Positions 20,557 through 29,879 of a DNA stretch of 64,000 nt are shown here, in pieces. The first letter of the stretch is position 1. Each line of letters starts with the position of its first letter. The notes beneath the pieces are model-generated. The model saw only the letters and a list, made by a program, of their open reading frames with translations. It was not told where the DNA came from and did not search any database. The translations under genes and the position numbers were made by a program. Source of the stretch: Sulfuricystis multivorans (GTDB taxonomy: Bacteria > Pseudomonadota > Gammaproteobacteria > Burkholderiales > Rhodocyclaceae); NCBI RefSeq assembly GCF_003966565.1, contig NZ_AP018718.1:992001-1056000 (forward strand). The letters run 5' to 3'.

Positions 20557-21048
20557 ATGACAGCGTTCGACTATTGCGTGCTGGCCGTCCTCGGCGTCTC
20601 ACTGGCGTTGGGCTTCAGCCGGGGCCTGATCAGCGAAATTCTCGCGTTGCTGGCCTGGGTGGTGGCCTTTTTGGCGGCGCGGCTCTGGGCACAGCCGGTG
20701 GGGGATCATCTGCTCGCGGAACTGTCAGATCCGCTATGGCGACCGCTGGCAGGTTTCATTACCGTCTTCATCTCCGTGCTGATCGCATTCGCGCTGTTGC
20801 GCTGGTTGATCGGCCTCTTGCTCAAGGCCACCGGCTTGCAGCCCTTGGATCGGTTCCTGGGGGCCCTGTTCGGCGCCTTGCGCGGCGTTACGATCCTGCT
20901 GATACTGGTGCTATTGGCGGGTCTGACGCCTGTGCCACAGCAATCCTGGTGGCGACAGGCGATGTTCGCGCCGCCACTGGAGACGGGGGTGCTGGCGACC
21001 AAGCCCTGGCTGCCGACGGAGCTGGCGAAACGAATCCATTACCGATAG
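20557..21048 (+). CDS. cvpA: CvpA family inner-membrane protein
   Basis: 163 residues with four predicted membrane helices, beginning TAFDYCVLAVLGVSLALGFSRGLISEILALLAWV, the CvpA pattern. In E. coli CvpA supports colicin V production and envelope homeostasis and precedes purF, as here. After its stop there are 250 non-coding bases containing palindromic repeats before purF. Confidence 0.93.
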   Translation: MTAFDYCVLAVLGVSLALGFSRGLISEILALLAWVVAFLAARLWAQPVGDHLLAELSDPLWRPLAGFITVFISVLIAFALLRWLIGLLLKATGLQPLDRFLGALFGALRGVTILLILVLLAGLTPVPQQSWWRQAMFAPPLETGVLATKPWLPTELAKRIHYR

Positions 21049-21129
21049 CGTGAAATACGATCAGCCATGTCTTCGACGTTCGTGACTCGACCGGAAGATC
21101 ACCCTCGCGGCGAAAGCCGCGCACACGCC

Positions 21130-21216
21130 GTAGGGGTAGGCCTTGTGCCTACTCGTCATCTCGGCCATCGGGCGGGCACAAGACCCGCCCATCGGGCGGG
21201 CACAAGACCCGCCCCT
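21130..21216. repeat. Palindromic repeat cluster upstream of purF
   Basis: Three related palindromic units. GTAGGGG-TAGGC-CTTGTG-CCTAC is at about 21130-21152. Two direct copies of a 24-base unit (ATCGGGCGGGCACAAG then ACCCGCCC) are at about 21167-21190 and 21191-21214, the last followed by CTAC. Arms GGGCGGG and CCCGCCC flank a CACAAGA loop, and the first unit has the opposite loop strand (CTTGTG), so the cluster is itself arranged as an inverted pair. The remainder of 21049-21298 shows no gene. Confidence 0.85.
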
Positions 21217-21298
21217 ACAGGATGTGGGCGGGTGTTTGCGCATGGGTATTCCATCCTCCGCGGGCGACAGTGCCCGTCATGCGCGTTGGGGTGAAACG

Positions 21299-22819
21299 AT
21301 GTGCGGCATTCTCGGCGTAGTCGCGACCACGCCAGTCAATCAGTTGCTCTATGACGGTCTCCAGGTGCTGCAACACCGCGGCCAGGATGCGGCCGGCATC
21401 GCCACTGCAGAGGGCGGACGCTTCCACATGCACAAAGGGCCGGGGCTGGTGCGTGACGTGTTCCGCACCCGCAACATGCGCGATCTGACCGGCAACTGGG
21501 GCATCGCCCACTGCCGCTATCCGACCGCGGGCTCGGCCTACAATGCCGCCGAGTCGCAACCCTTCTACGTCAATTCGCCGTTCGGCCTGATGCTCGCCCA
21601 CAACGGTAATTTGACCAATGCCGAGCAGCTCAAGCGCGACATGTTCTTGCAGGATCTGCGCCACATCAACACCAACTCGGATTCCGAGGTGCTGCTCAAC
21701 GTCCTCGCCCACGAACTGCAGGCGGCGACGACGAAATACCAGGTCGATGCCGAAACCCTCTTCAAGGCAGTGGCCGGAACGCACAAACGCGTGCGCGGTG
21801 CCTACGCGGTGGTGGCGATGGTCGCCGGCTACGGATTGCTGGCTTTTCGCGACCCCTACGGCATCCGCCCGCTGGTGATCGGCAAGAACGAGACTCCTGC
21901 CGGCACGGAATACCTGGTGGCCTCCGAAAGCGTCGCGCTCGATACGCTCGGCTTCAAATTCCTGCGCGATGTCGAGCCGGGTGAAGCAGTCTTGATCGAC
22001 ACGCGCGGTCAGTTCCTCAGCCGGCAGTGCGCGGAAAAGACCATTCATGCGCCCTGCATGTTCGAATACGTCTATCTGGCGCGGCCCGATTCGCTGATCG
22101 ATGGTGTGTCAGTGTATGCGGCGCGGGTCAATATGGGCGTCGCGCTGGCCGACAAGATCCGTCACACGATGCCGCATCTGGCGATCGACACGGTGATCCC
22201 GATTCCCGATTCGAGTCGTCCGGCGGCGCTCGAGCTCGCTACCCGCCTTGGCGTCCCTTACCGCGAGGGCTTCGTCAAGAACCGCTACATTGGCCGCACC
22301 TTCATCATGCCCGGCCAGGCGACGCGCAAGAAATCCGTGCGCCAGAAGCTCAATGCCATCGTCTCGGAGTTCCGCGGCAAGAACGTGCTGCTGGTCGATG
22401 ATTCGATCGTGCGCGGCACCACCAGCCGCGAAATCATCATGATGGCGCGCGAGGCGGGCGCAAAGCGGGTCTATTTCGCTTCGGCCAGCCCGCCGGTGCG
22501 TTACGCCAACGTCTATGGCATCGACATGCCAACGCGCGCCGAGCTGATCGCCGCTTACCGCAACGACGAGGAAATCTGCCAGGAAATCGGCGCCGATGCG
22601 CTGATCTACCAGGATCTCGACGCCCTGCGCGAAGCCGTGCGCTCGTTGAATCCGGCGCTCACCCAGTTCGACTGCTCCTGCTTCGATGGCCATTACATCA
22701 CCGGCGACGTCAGCAGCGAATACCTCGACAGCATCGAGGCCGCGCACGGCCGCCCGGCGCGCGACGAAGGAGGCGGCAGTCAGCTCGATCTCAACCTCGT
22801 TTCTCCGCCCAACGAATGA
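21299..22819 (+). CDS. purF: Amidophosphoribosyltransferase
   Basis: 506 residues from the ATG at 21299. Upstream in-frame codons are not homologous and run through the repeat cluster. First committed step of purine synthesis. The N-terminal nucleophile cysteine directly follows Met (MCGILGVV), so no propeptide is present. Glutaminase motif [11 protein letters not shown] and PRPP-site [17 protein letters not shown] are intact. The stop overlaps metZ. Confidence 0.96.
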   Translation: MCGILGVVATTPVNQLLYDGLQVLQHRGQDAAGIATAEGGRFHMHKGPGLVRDVFRTRNMRDLTGNWGIAHCRYPTAGSAYNAAESQPFYVNSPFGLMLAHNGNLTNAEQLKRDMFLQDLRHINTNSDSEVLLNVLAHELQAATTKYQVDAETLFKAVAGTHKRVRGAYAVVAMVAGYGLLAFRDPYGIRPLVIGKNETPAGTEYLVASESVALDTLGFKFLRDVEPGEAVLIDTRGQFLSRQCAEKTIHAPCMFEYVYLARPDSLIDGVSVYAARVNMGVALADKIRHTMPHLAIDTVIPIPDSSRPAALELATRLGVPYREGFVKNRYIGRTFIMPGQATRKKSVRQKLNAIVSEFRGKNVLLVDDSIVRGTTSREIIMMAREAGAKRVYFASASPPVRYANVYGIDMPTRAELIAAYRNDEEICQEIGADALIYQDLDALREAVRSLNPALTQFDCSCFDGHYITGDVSSEYLDSIEAAHGRPARDEGGGSQLDLNLVSPPNE

Positions 22820-23997
22820 GCAACGATCAGTCTTACCACTTCGAGACGCTGGCGATCCGCACCGGCCAGGAACGCAGCCAATTCGGCGAGCATTCCGAGG
22901 CGCTGTATCTCACCTCGAGCTTCGTGTTCTCCAACGCCGCCGAGGCGGCAGCGCTGTTCTCCGGCGAGCGGGAAGGGTTCATTTATTCGCGTTTCACCAA
23001 TCCGACCGTCACGCTGTTCCAGGAGCGCCTCGCCGCGCTGGAGGGCGCCGATGCCTGCATCGCGACGGCGAGCGGCATGGCGGCGATCCTCGCCACCGCG
23101 ATGGCGCTGCTACAAAGCGGCGATCACATCGTCGCCGCGCGCGGCATCTTCGGCGCGAGCCAGACATTGTTCGCTACGATCCTGCCGAAATTCGGCGTGA
23201 CAACGAGTTTCGTGTCCGGTTGCGACCCCGACGATTTTGCCAAGGCACTCAAACCGAATACGAAGCTGATATTCATCGAAACACCGTCGAATCCACTCAC
23301 CGAAGTGCAGGATATCGCCCGACTCGCCCGCCTGGCGCACGAAGCCGGCGCGCTGTTGGCGGTCGATAATTGCTTTTGCACGCCGGCGCTGCAGCGACCG
23401 ATCGAATTCGGTGCCGATTTGGTGATCCACTCCGCGACCAAGCATCTCGACGGGCAGGGCAGGGTGCTCGGCGGCGCGATCTGCGGGCCGAAAGCGCTGA
23501 TCGAGGAGATCTTCAAGTTCATGCGCACTGCCGGGCCGACGCTGTCGCCGTTCAATGCCTGGGTGATCCTGAAGGGGCTCGAGACGTTGAAACTCCGCGT
23601 CGAGGCGCAATCCGCCCACGCACTGGAGCTGGCGCGGCGTTTGGAGGCTCATACCGCGATCGAACGCGTGTTCTATCCTGGTTTACCTTCTCATCCTCAG
23701 CACGCGCTGGCCATGCGCCAGCAAGCGGCGGGGGGTGCGATCGTCTCCTTCGAGGTGAAAGGTGGGCGCGAAGCCGCCTGGCGCGTCATCGATCATTGTC
23801 GGCTGCTGTCGATCACCGCGAACCTCGGCGATGTGAAGACGACGATCACCCATCCGGCGACCACCACGCATGGCCGGCTCACCCCAGAGGCGCGCGCCTC
23901 GGCCGGAATCACCGAAGGGTTGGTGCGCGTCGCCGTCGGCCTCGAGGCCGTCGCCGATATCGAGCGGGATTTGCTTCGGGGCCTGAGTCTCTGTTGA
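22816..23997 (+). CDS. metZ: O-succinylhomoserine sulfhydrylase
   Basis: 393 residues. PLP enzyme making homocysteine directly from O-succinylhomoserine and sulfide. PLP lysine in [18 protein letters not shown] (near residue 208), N-terminal [12 protein letters not shown] and SRFTNPTV are typical of the Cys/Met-metabolism family. MetZ immediately downstream of purF is the conserved beta/gamma arrangement and favours this assignment over MetB or MetY. The start overlaps the purF stop (ATGA). Confidence 0.93.
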   Translation: MSNDQSYHFETLAIRTGQERSQFGEHSEALYLTSSFVFSNAAEAAALFSGEREGFIYSRFTNPTVTLFQERLAALEGADACIATASGMAAILATAMALLQSGDHIVAARGIFGASQTLFATILPKFGVTTSFVSGCDPDDFAKALKPNTKLIFIETPSNPLTEVQDIARLARLAHEAGALLAVDNCFCTPALQRPIEFGADLVIHSATKHLDGQGRVLGGAICGPKALIEEIFKFMRTAGPTLSPFNAWVILKGLETLKLRVEAQSAHALELARRLEAHTAIERVFYPGLPSHPQHALAMRQQAAGGAIVSFEVKGGREAAWRVIDHCRLLSITANLGDVKTTITHPATTTHGRLTPEARASAGITEGLVRVAVGLEAVADIERDLLRGLSLC

Positions 23998-24018
23998 GCG
24001 GTGCAGGCAAGCGAGAGG

Positions 24019-24048
24019 TGCCGTTTAGCCAGCGCCGAATTTTCATCA
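24019..24048 (-). repeat. Solo interspersed repeat after metZ
   Basis: GTGCCGTTTAGCCAGCGCCG followed by AATTTTCATC in the metZ-DUF2863 gap. It matches the consensus GTGCCGTCCCGCCAGCGCCG, then ACTTTTCATC, with about four changes. Confidence 0.8.
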
Positions 24049-24123
24049 GCCCGGCCAGGGTTTTCGAACTGATAAAATCCGCGCACCAGTGCAGCCATCG
24101 CTGCGAAACTTTTTCCGCTTGCC

Positions 24124-25305
24124 ATGAAACGTTCCCGCTTCGCCCGCCGCACCAAGCAAACGCCCGATACCGAGGCGCTGATCCACTGCGCGACCCAATT
24201 GAGCCTGTCCGGCAGCCGCCTGGAAGACGCCTTTTGGGAGCATCGTCTGCAGGGCATCATCGATCGCCTGTTGCGCGGCCAGGACGAAGCGGCGCTGAAT
24301 GCCGCGCTCGACCATCTTTATGCCAGCGGCGGGCGCGCCTACGACGAGCTCGCCGACTTGGTGGAAAGCTGTGCCGAATCGCATCACCATCCGCTGGCCG
24401 GCAGTGGTGCCGGTCAGGACGTGTTGCTTTTCGCCGCGCCGGTGCTGGCCTGGTCCCGCTATGCGATTCCCTCGGGGACGATCAACGCCGAGCTGCTGGC
24501 GATGTTGCGTGTCCAGCTGCAGGCTCATGTCTTTGCCGCCGATGTGCATTTCGGGCTGGCGGACTTCATGTTCAGTCCCGATCAGTTGCCACAAAGCTAT
24601 TGCGAGACGGCCGCGCTGAGGGAGAAGCTCGCCAAGGCCGCGCTGCATGGACGCGACACCCGGCTCGATCCGGTGCAAATGCCCGAGACGATGAATTTCC
24701 TCTCCGACACCCGTTACCTGATCGGCGTCGTCTGCGCTGCGTCAGGCGCGCCGCTGTTCCGCTGGCAGGAAACCGACGGCAGCCGTAACGAGGCGCTCAA
24801 ACAATGGCGCAACCAAGGTGGCGAGGTGCTGCGCGGCCTCTTGCCGGCTTGCGCGTTCGATGCGCTGCTGCCGCAATCCTTCCATGCCGCGATCCGCGAA
24901 GCCGACCGCGCTTCCCGTCCCTATTCGTTGCGCTCGGCGGTCGCTTTCCTGCAGACGACACTGAACGTGCCGGCGGCCAACCTGCGTGCGGTCGTGGCAC
25001 CCTACTATGATCGCCAGTTGGAGGAATACCGGATCGGCTTCACCCTCGGCGATACGGTCGAGGTGATCCATGGGGTGGTCTGGCCGCTACTCGAACACGA
25101 AGACGAGGCCGTCGATCTTCCCGGGCAGATCGAGGCGGTGCTGCGCGAGGCCGGGGTGCGCGAGGTGATGGTGCTCGACCATCGCTTTCCGCTCGAATAC
25201 TGCGACGATTGCGGCGCGCCGCTGTATCCGAACCCCGAGGGCGAGCCGGTGCATGCCGAGCTGCCCGAGGCCGAAGAGGAAGCCATGCCGCGCCATCTGC
25301 ATTGA
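24124..25305 (+). CDS. DUF2863 family protein
   Basis: 393 residues, full length for the DUF2863 family, which is largely confined to Betaproteobacteria and has no known function. No signal peptide or membrane helix is seen; the N-terminus is basic ([12 protein letters not shown]). Notable blocks are [21 protein letters not shown] and [19 protein letters not shown]. The tail is acidic, with a CxxC-type pair ([17 protein letters not shown]) that looks like half of a zinc site. The TGA overlaps the recR start by one base. Confidence 0.85.
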   Translation: MKRSRFARRTKQTPDTEALIHCATQLSLSGSRLEDAFWEHRLQGIIDRLLRGQDEAALNAALDHLYASGGRAYDELADLVESCAESHHHPLAGSGAGQDVLLFAAPVLAWSRYAIPSGTINAELLAMLRVQLQAHVFAADVHFGLADFMFSPDQLPQSYCETAALREKLAKAALHGRDTRLDPVQMPETMNFLSDTRYLIGVVCAASGAPLFRWQETDGSRNEALKQWRNQGGEVLRGLLPACAFDALLPQSFHAAIREADRASRPYSLRSAVAFLQTTLNVPAANLRAVVAPYYDRQLEEYRIGFTLGDTVEVIHGVVWPLLEHEDEAVDLPGQIEAVLREAGVREVMVLDHRFPLEYCDDCGAPLYPNPEGEPVHAELPEAEEEAMPRHLH

Positions 25306-25901
25306 TGACCACGGTTTCTGCGCTGGACGAACTCATCATCGCCCTGCGCTGCTTGCCGGGGGTGGGGCCTAAATCCGCCCAGCGCATGGCCTATCATCTG
25401 CTGCAGCATGAGCGTCGTGGTGCCGAGCGTCTCGCTGCTGCATTGTCGCGCGCTTTGCAGACTCTGCACCCCTGTGCCCGATGCAACAACTTTACCGAAG
25501 CCGAGATCTGCGATCGCTGCCTCTCACCGCAACGCGATCCCACGCAGCTGTGCGTCGTCGAGATGCCTGCCGACGTAAATGTCGTCGAACAAAGCCAGGC
25601 CTACCGGGGGCTCTATTACGTGCTGATGGGCCGGCTTTCGCCGCTCGACGGCATTGGGCCGCGGGAACTCGCTTTCGATCGCCTGCTGGCGCGGGCTAGC
25701 GATGGCGTGGTGAAGGAGGTGATCCTGGCCACCAATCTCACCCAGGAAGGTGAGGTGACGGCGCACTACCTCGCCGAGATGCTCCACGCGCGGGGAATCA
25801 AGGTCAGCCGTCTCGCCCGTGGCCTGCCGCTTGGCAGCGAGATCGAGTACGCCGATGTCGCGAGCGTCGCCCAGGCTTTGCTCGATCGACGTGACTATTG
25901 A
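25305..25901 (+). CDS. recR: Recombination protein RecR
   Basis: 198 residues from the ATG at 25305. Works with RecO (and RecF) to load RecA at gaps. A helix-hairpin-helix ([17 protein letters not shown]), a C4 zinc finger ([16 protein letters not shown], near residues 57-72), and a Toprim domain with [26 protein letters not shown] and a DGV-containing acidic motif are in order. dnaX and the YbaB gene, its common upstream partners, are not adjacent here. Confidence 0.96.
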   Translation: MTTVSALDELIIALRCLPGVGPKSAQRMAYHLLQHERRGAERLAAALSRALQTLHPCARCNNFTEAEICDRCLSPQRDPTQLCVVEMPADVNVVEQSQAYRGLYYVLMGRLSPLDGIGPRELAFDRLLARASDGVVKEVILATNLTQEGEVTAHYLAEMLHARGIKVSRLARGLPLGSEIEYADVASVAQALLDRRDY

Positions 25902-25924
25902 GCATCGAGTAAAGCCGGGGGGCT

Positions 25925-25952
25925 TTGAATCGCTCGCCGGGTCTGGTATGAT
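25925..25952 (+). promoter_or_regulatory. Candidate sigma-70 promoter for petABC
   Basis: TTGAAT (25925-25930), 16-base spacer, TATGAT (25947-25952), 43 bases before petA. A small palindrome AAAGCC-GGGG-GGCTTT overlaps the -35 region and might act as the recR terminator or an operator. Confidence 0.55.
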
Positions 25953-25994
25953 TTCCTGGTTTTTTGCGTAAGCCCAAATTGATAGGAAGCCACC

Positions 25995-26591
25995 ATGAGT
26001 TGTGACGATAAAGTGGATTGTGGCAGGCGTCGCCTGCTGGTCGCTACGTCGGTTGCCGGCGGTGTGGCGGGAGTTGCGGCCGTCGTGCCTTTCGTCGGTT
26101 CGCTGGCGCCGTCCGAGCGTGCCAAATCTGCCGGGGCGCCGGTAGAAGTCGATATCAGCAAGCTGCAGCCAGGGGAAATGATGACCGTCGAGTGGCGCGG
26201 CAAGCCGGTGTGGATCATTCATCGCACCAAGGAAATGCTCGACAACCTGTCGAAGCACGATGACAAGCTGGCCGATCCGAAATCCGAGCGTCACCAGCAA
26301 CCGGATTATGCGAAGAACGAATATCGTTCGATCAAGCCGGAGTATCTGGTCGCCATCGGCATCTGCACTCATCTGGGCTGTTCGCCGACCGAGAAGTTCA
26401 AGACCGGCGCCGAGTCGGGGATCGATGCCGATTGGCCGGGGGGCTTCCTGTGTCCCTGTCACGGCTCGACCTTCGATCTTGCTGGTCGTGTCTACAAGAA
26501 CAAGCCGGCGCCAGACAACCTGGAGATTCCGCCGCATTATTACCTGTCGGACGCCAAGATTCTGATTGGCGAAGAGAAGAAGGGGGCTTAA
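25995..26591 (+). CDS. petA: Ubiquinol-cytochrome c reductase Rieske iron-sulfur subunit
   Basis: 198 residues. Carries electrons from ubiquinol to cytochrome c1 in the bc1 complex. A twin-arginine motif (CGRRRLLVATS) precedes the single N-terminal membrane helix that anchors it. The 2Fe-2S ligands are in CTHLGCSP and CPCHGSTFD (near residues 127-132 and 154-157). Heads the petABC operon; petB starts four bases after its stop. Confidence 0.97.
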   Translation: MSCDDKVDCGRRRLLVATSVAGGVAGVAAVVPFVGSLAPSERAKSAGAPVEVDISKLQPGEMMTVEWRGKPVWIIHRTKEMLDNLSKHDDKLADPKSERHQQPDYAKNEYRSIKPEYLVAIGICTHLGCSPTEKFKTGAESGIDADWPGGFLCPCHGSTFDLAGRVYKNKPAPDNLEIPPHYYLSDAKILIGEEKKGA

Positions 26592-26594
26592 GTC

Positions 26595-27893
26595 ATGGCT
26601 GGCGCCAACGTCGAAAAGTACAAATCCGACGGCACGACCACCGGCAACCTGCTGGAATGGCTCGATGCGCGTTTTCCGCTGATGTCGTTGTGGAACGATC
26701 ACCTGGCTAAGTATTACGCCCCGAAGAATTTCAACTTCTGGTATTTCTTCGGCTCGCTGGCTCTTCTGGTGCTGGTGCTGCAAATCCTCACCGGGGTATT
26801 CCTCGTCATGCACTACAAACCGGATGCCTCGCTCAATGCTTCTGGGGTTCCTGTGGCGTTCGCCAGCGTCGAATACATCATGCGCGACGTTCCCTGGGGC
26901 TGGTTGATCCGCTACATGCATTCCACCGGTGCCTCGGCATTCTTCATCGTCGTCTATCTGCACATGTTTCGTGGCATGCTCTACGGTTCCTACCGCACGC
27001 CGCGTGAGCTGGTGTGGATCGTCGGCGTGGTGATTTTCCTCGTCCTGATGGCCACTGCCTTCATGGGTTACCTGCTGCCTTGGGGTCAGATGTCCTACTG
27101 GGGTGCGCAGGTGATCCTGAATCTTTTCACCGCCATTCCGTTGATCGGCCCCGATCTCGGCGTGTGGATCCGTGGTGATTACGTCGTCGGCGATGCGACG
27201 CTGAACCGCCTGTTCTCGCTCCACTATCTGTTACCGGTGCTGATCCTGCCCGCGCTGGTCGCCGTGCATCTGATCGCGTTGCACGAGGTCGGCTCGAACA
27301 ACCCGGACGGCATCGAGATCAAGAAGAAAAAGGACGAAACCGGCAAGCCGCTCGATGGCATCCCGTTCCATCCGTATTACACCGTGAAGGACATCGTCGG
27401 CGTGGTCGCTTTCCTGATGGTGTTTTCGGTAGTGGTGTTCTTCATGCCCGAAGGCGGTGGTTATTTCCTCGAAGCCAACAATTTCTTCCCTGCCGATCCG
27501 CTGGTGACGCCGCCTCATATCGCGCCGGTCTGGTATTTCGGTCCGTTCTATTCGATTCTGCGTGCCAACACGGTGAATTTCTTCTGGGTCGATGCGAAGC
27601 TATGGGGGGTCATTTTCATGGGGCTGGGGGTGTTGATCTTCGCCTTCCTTCCCTGGCTGGATCGCAGCCCGGTGAAGTCGATCCGCTATCGTGGGCCTCT
27701 CTACAAAGGCGCGCTGACGATTTTCGTGATCAGTTTCGTGATCCTTGGCTATCTGGGCATGCTGGCACCGACCCCGGGTCGCACCCTGGTCGCCCAGATC
27801 TGCACGATTCTCTATTTTGCGTTCTTCCTGCTGATGCCGATCTATACCTCGCTGGACAAGTGCAAGCCGGAACCGGAAAGGGTGACGAAATAA
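26595..27893 (+). CDS. petB: Cytochrome b of the bc1 complex
   Basis: 432 residues, the eight-helix cytochrome b without an added c-type domain. Haem ligands are in MHSTGASAFFIVVYLHMFRG (two His) and HYLLPVLILPALVAVHLIALH (two His). The Qo-site motif at about residues 311-314 is PVWY instead of the common PEWY, a variant recorded for many Beta- and Gammaproteobacteria. The stop overlaps the petC start (TAATG). Confidence 0.97.
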   Translation: MAGANVEKYKSDGTTTGNLLEWLDARFPLMSLWNDHLAKYYAPKNFNFWYFFGSLALLVLVLQILTGVFLVMHYKPDASLNASGVPVAFASVEYIMRDVPWGWLIRYMHSTGASAFFIVVYLHMFRGMLYGSYRTPRELVWIVGVVIFLVLMATAFMGYLLPWGQMSYWGAQVILNLFTAIPLIGPDLGVWIRGDYVVGDATLNRLFSLHYLLPVLILPALVAVHLIALHEVGSNNPDGIEIKKKKDETGKPLDGIPFHPYYTVKDIVGVVAFLMVFSVVVFFMPEGGGYFLEANNFFPADPLVTPPHIAPVWYFGPFYSILRANTVNFFWVDAKLWGVIFMGLGVLIFAFLPWLDRSPVKSIRYRGPLYKGALTIFVISFVILGYLGMLAPTPGRTLVAQICTILYFAFFLLMPIYTSLDKCKPEPERVTK

Positions 27894-28603
27894 TGAAGAA
27901 ACTATTGATTGCTCTGCTGTGTGCGCCGCTGCTGGCCTTTGCCAGTGGGGCGGAACTCCACCTCGACAAGGCGCCGGATCGCAGCCATGATCTGCCTGCG
28001 TTGCAAAACGGCGCCAAGGTGTTCGTCAATTACTGCCTGAACTGCCATTCGGCGTCCTATATGCGCTACAACCGTTTGCGCGACATCGGCCTGACCGAGC
28101 AGCAGATCAAAGACAATTTGTTATTCACGCAGGAAAAGGTTGGTGAACTGATGACGATCGCGATGCGCCGTGCCGAGGCAAAGCAATGGTTCGGCGCCGC
28201 GCCTCCCGATCTGACGGTGATCAGTCGGGCTCGCGCTTCCGAGTTCGGTTCTGGTGCCGACTGGCTCTACACTTATCTGCGCAGCTTCTACCGTGACGAC
28301 AGCCGGCCGAGCGGTTGGAACAACGTCGTGTTCTCCAATGTTGCAATGCCGCATGTGCTCTGGGAATTGCAGGGTGAGCAGGTGCTCGGCCCCGATCACA
28401 AACTGACACTCGCCAAACCTGGATTGATGAAACCCGAGGAATACGACGCGATGGTCGCCGACTTGGTCGGCTTCCTGAACTACATGGGGGAACCCATGCA
28501 GAACTATCGCAAGGCGTTGGGCGTCGTCGTGCTGATCGCGCTGGCTATCCTGTTCGTCTTGGCCTATGCCCTGAAACGTGAGTACTGGAAAGACGTCCAT
28601 TAA
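27893..28603 (+). CDS. petC: Cytochrome c1
   Basis: 236 residues from the ATG at 27893 (MKKLLIALLCAPLLAFASGAE, a cleavable signal). Single haem-c site CLNCH (near residues 48-52), an axial Met candidate in NVAMPHVLWELQG, and a C-terminal membrane anchor (ALGVVVLIALAILFVLAYALKREYW). Completes the bc1 operon; sspA and sspB follow as in many Betaproteobacteria. Confidence 0.96.
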   Translation: MKKLLIALLCAPLLAFASGAELHLDKAPDRSHDLPALQNGAKVFVNYCLNCHSASYMRYNRLRDIGLTEQQIKDNLLFTQEKVGELMTIAMRRAEAKQWFGAAPPDLTVISRARASEFGSGADWLYTYLRSFYRDDSRPSGWNNVVFSNVAMPHVLWELQGEQVLGPDHKLTLAKPGLMKPEEYDAMVADLVGFLNYMGEPMQNYRKALGVVVLIALAILFVLAYALKREYWKDVH

Positions 28604-28696
28604 CAGAACGACAATCCTGCCATGGGACACCGAGACATGAATCCACCCGTGCGCCGAGTGGTACGTGATTCCGATTATTCCTGGGGAACGAGCGCA

Positions 28697-29296
28697 ATGA
28701 TGAATCTGTATTCGGGCACCACCTGCCCATATAGCCATCGCTGTCGCATCGTTCTCTACGAGAAACAGATGGACTTCCAGGTCATCGACGTCGATCTGTT
28801 CAACAAGCCGGAAGACATCGCTGTCATCAATCCTTACAACCGTGTGCCGGTGCTGGTGGATCGTGACTTGGTTCTCTATGAAGCGAACATCATCAACGAA
28901 TACATCGATGAACGCTTTCCACATCCCCAGCTGATGCCGCCGGATCCGCAGACGCGCGCCAAGGCACGCCAGCTGCTCCACACGATGGAGCAGGAGCTGT
29001 TTGGCCAACACATCGATGCGCTCGAACGCAACTTGAAGTCGGCAGAAAAGGCGCGGGCGCACATCCGCGACCGGCTCGTCGAACTGGTACCCTTGTTCGC
29101 CAAGCAAAAGTACCTCTTGGGCGACGATTTCTCGATGCTCGACGTGGCGATTGCGCCACTGCTCTGGCGTCTCGAACACTATGGCATCGAACTGCCGAAG
29201 TCGGCGGCGCCGGTGCTCAAATATGCTGAGCGTATCTTCGCCCGCCAAGGCTTCATCGACGCCCTGACTCCATCGGAAAAGGTGATGCGGCGCTGA
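28697..29296 (+). CDS. sspA: Stringent starvation protein A
   Basis: 199 residues from the ATG at 28697, where family similarity begins (MMNLYSGTTCPYSHRCRIVLYEK). An ATG at 28622 would add 25 residues without matching the family. A GST-fold RNA-polymerase-associated regulator of stationary-phase genes. The thioredoxin-like N-terminal half (RVPVLVDRDLVLYEANIINEYIDERFPHPQL) and all-helical C-terminal half are complete. A ribosome site GGGGAACGAG precedes the chosen start. Confidence 0.93.
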   Translation: MMNLYSGTTCPYSHRCRIVLYEKQMDFQVIDVDLFNKPEDIAVINPYNRVPVLVDRDLVLYEANIINEYIDERFPHPQLMPPDPQTRAKARQLLHTMEQELFGQHIDALERNLKSAEKARAHIRDRLVELVPLFAKQKYLLGDDFSMLDVAIAPLLWRLEHYGIELPKSAAPVLKYAERIFARQGFIDALTPSEKVMRR

Positions 29297-29333
29297 GGCG
29301 CCGCCGTGGGTTTGCTCGCCGTTCCTTCGGCTT

Positions 29334-29768
29334 ATGTCCCCGACCAAGCCATACTTGATCCGTGCCATTTACGAGTGGTGCGTCGATAACGGTTGCACAC
29401 CCTACCTGGTCGTTCAAGTGGATGCGCGAACGCGGGTGCCGCGGGAATATGTCCGCGACGGGCAGATCGTCCTCAACATCAGCCCGGAGGCGACGCACCA
29501 TCTGGCGCTGGGCAACGACGAGATCACCTTTCAGACGCGATTCGGCGGTGCACTCTTCCAGGTCAGCGTGCCGGTCGCGACCGTCGCGGCGATTTATGCG
29601 CGCGAAAACGGCCAAGGCATGGCCTTCGAGGTGAGCGCGGAGGAGACATCCGCAACTGATGGAAAAGTCGGCGCTGGCGAGACGGCACCCGAAGCCGCTG
29701 AGCCTCCAGTCGAGCGAGCGACAGAGCACGCCGCGAAGCGTAACGCCCATCTGACCCGGGTCAAATGA
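29334..29768 (+). CDS. sspB: ClpXP specificity-enhancing factor SspB
   Basis: 144 residues. Adaptor that binds ssrA-tagged proteins and delivers them to ClpXP. The substrate-binding domain (about residues 1-105, TKPYLIRAIYEWCVDNGCTPYLVVQV) is followed by a flexible acidic linker and a C-terminal ClpX-docking motif (AHLTRVK). A copy of the interspersed repeat (29662-29688) encodes part of the linker ([10 protein letters not shown]). Adjacent to sspA as usual. Confidence 0.94.
   Translation: MSPTKPYLIRAIYEWCVDNGCTPYLVVQVDARTRVPREYVRDGQIVLNISPEATHHLALGNDEITFQTRFGGALFQVSVPVATVAAIYARENGQGMAFEVSAEETSATDGKVGAGETAPEAAEPPVERATEHAAKRNAHLTRVK
29662..29688 (+). repeat. Solo interspersed repeat in the sspB linker
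   Basis: GAAAAGTCGGCGCTGGCGAG followed by ACGGCAC: the core with a single change (A for G). It lies in frame, in the linker-coding region. Confidence 0.85.
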
Positions 29769-29790
29769 CTGCAGGGGCGTAGAAAAACAC

Positions 29791-29866
29791 TGGCGCCCAA
29801 GGCAGGAATCGAACCTGCGACCTACCGCTTAGGAGGCGGTCGCTCTATCCACTGAGCTACGAGGGC
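29791..29866 (-). tRNA. tRNA-Arg (anticodon CCT), CCA encoded
   Basis: 76 bases on the minus strand with intact D arm (GCTC...GAGC), anticodon arm (ACCGC-CTCCTAA-GCGGT, anticodon CCT reading AGG), variable loop AGGTC, T arm (GCAGG-TTCGATT-CCTGC) and encoded CCA. The acceptor stem is GCCCTCG against CTTGGGC, which leaves two consecutive mismatches at pairs 5-68 and 6-67; CGAGGGC would pair perfectly. Convergent with sspB. Confidence 0.93.
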
Positions 29867-29879
29867 GAGGTGGCGCATT

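Noticed and set aside
21143-21298. N-terminal extension of purF through the palindromic repeats
   Set aside because: PurF needs its catalytic Cys right after the initiator Met; MCGILGVV at 21299 satisfies this and the extension is repeat sequence.
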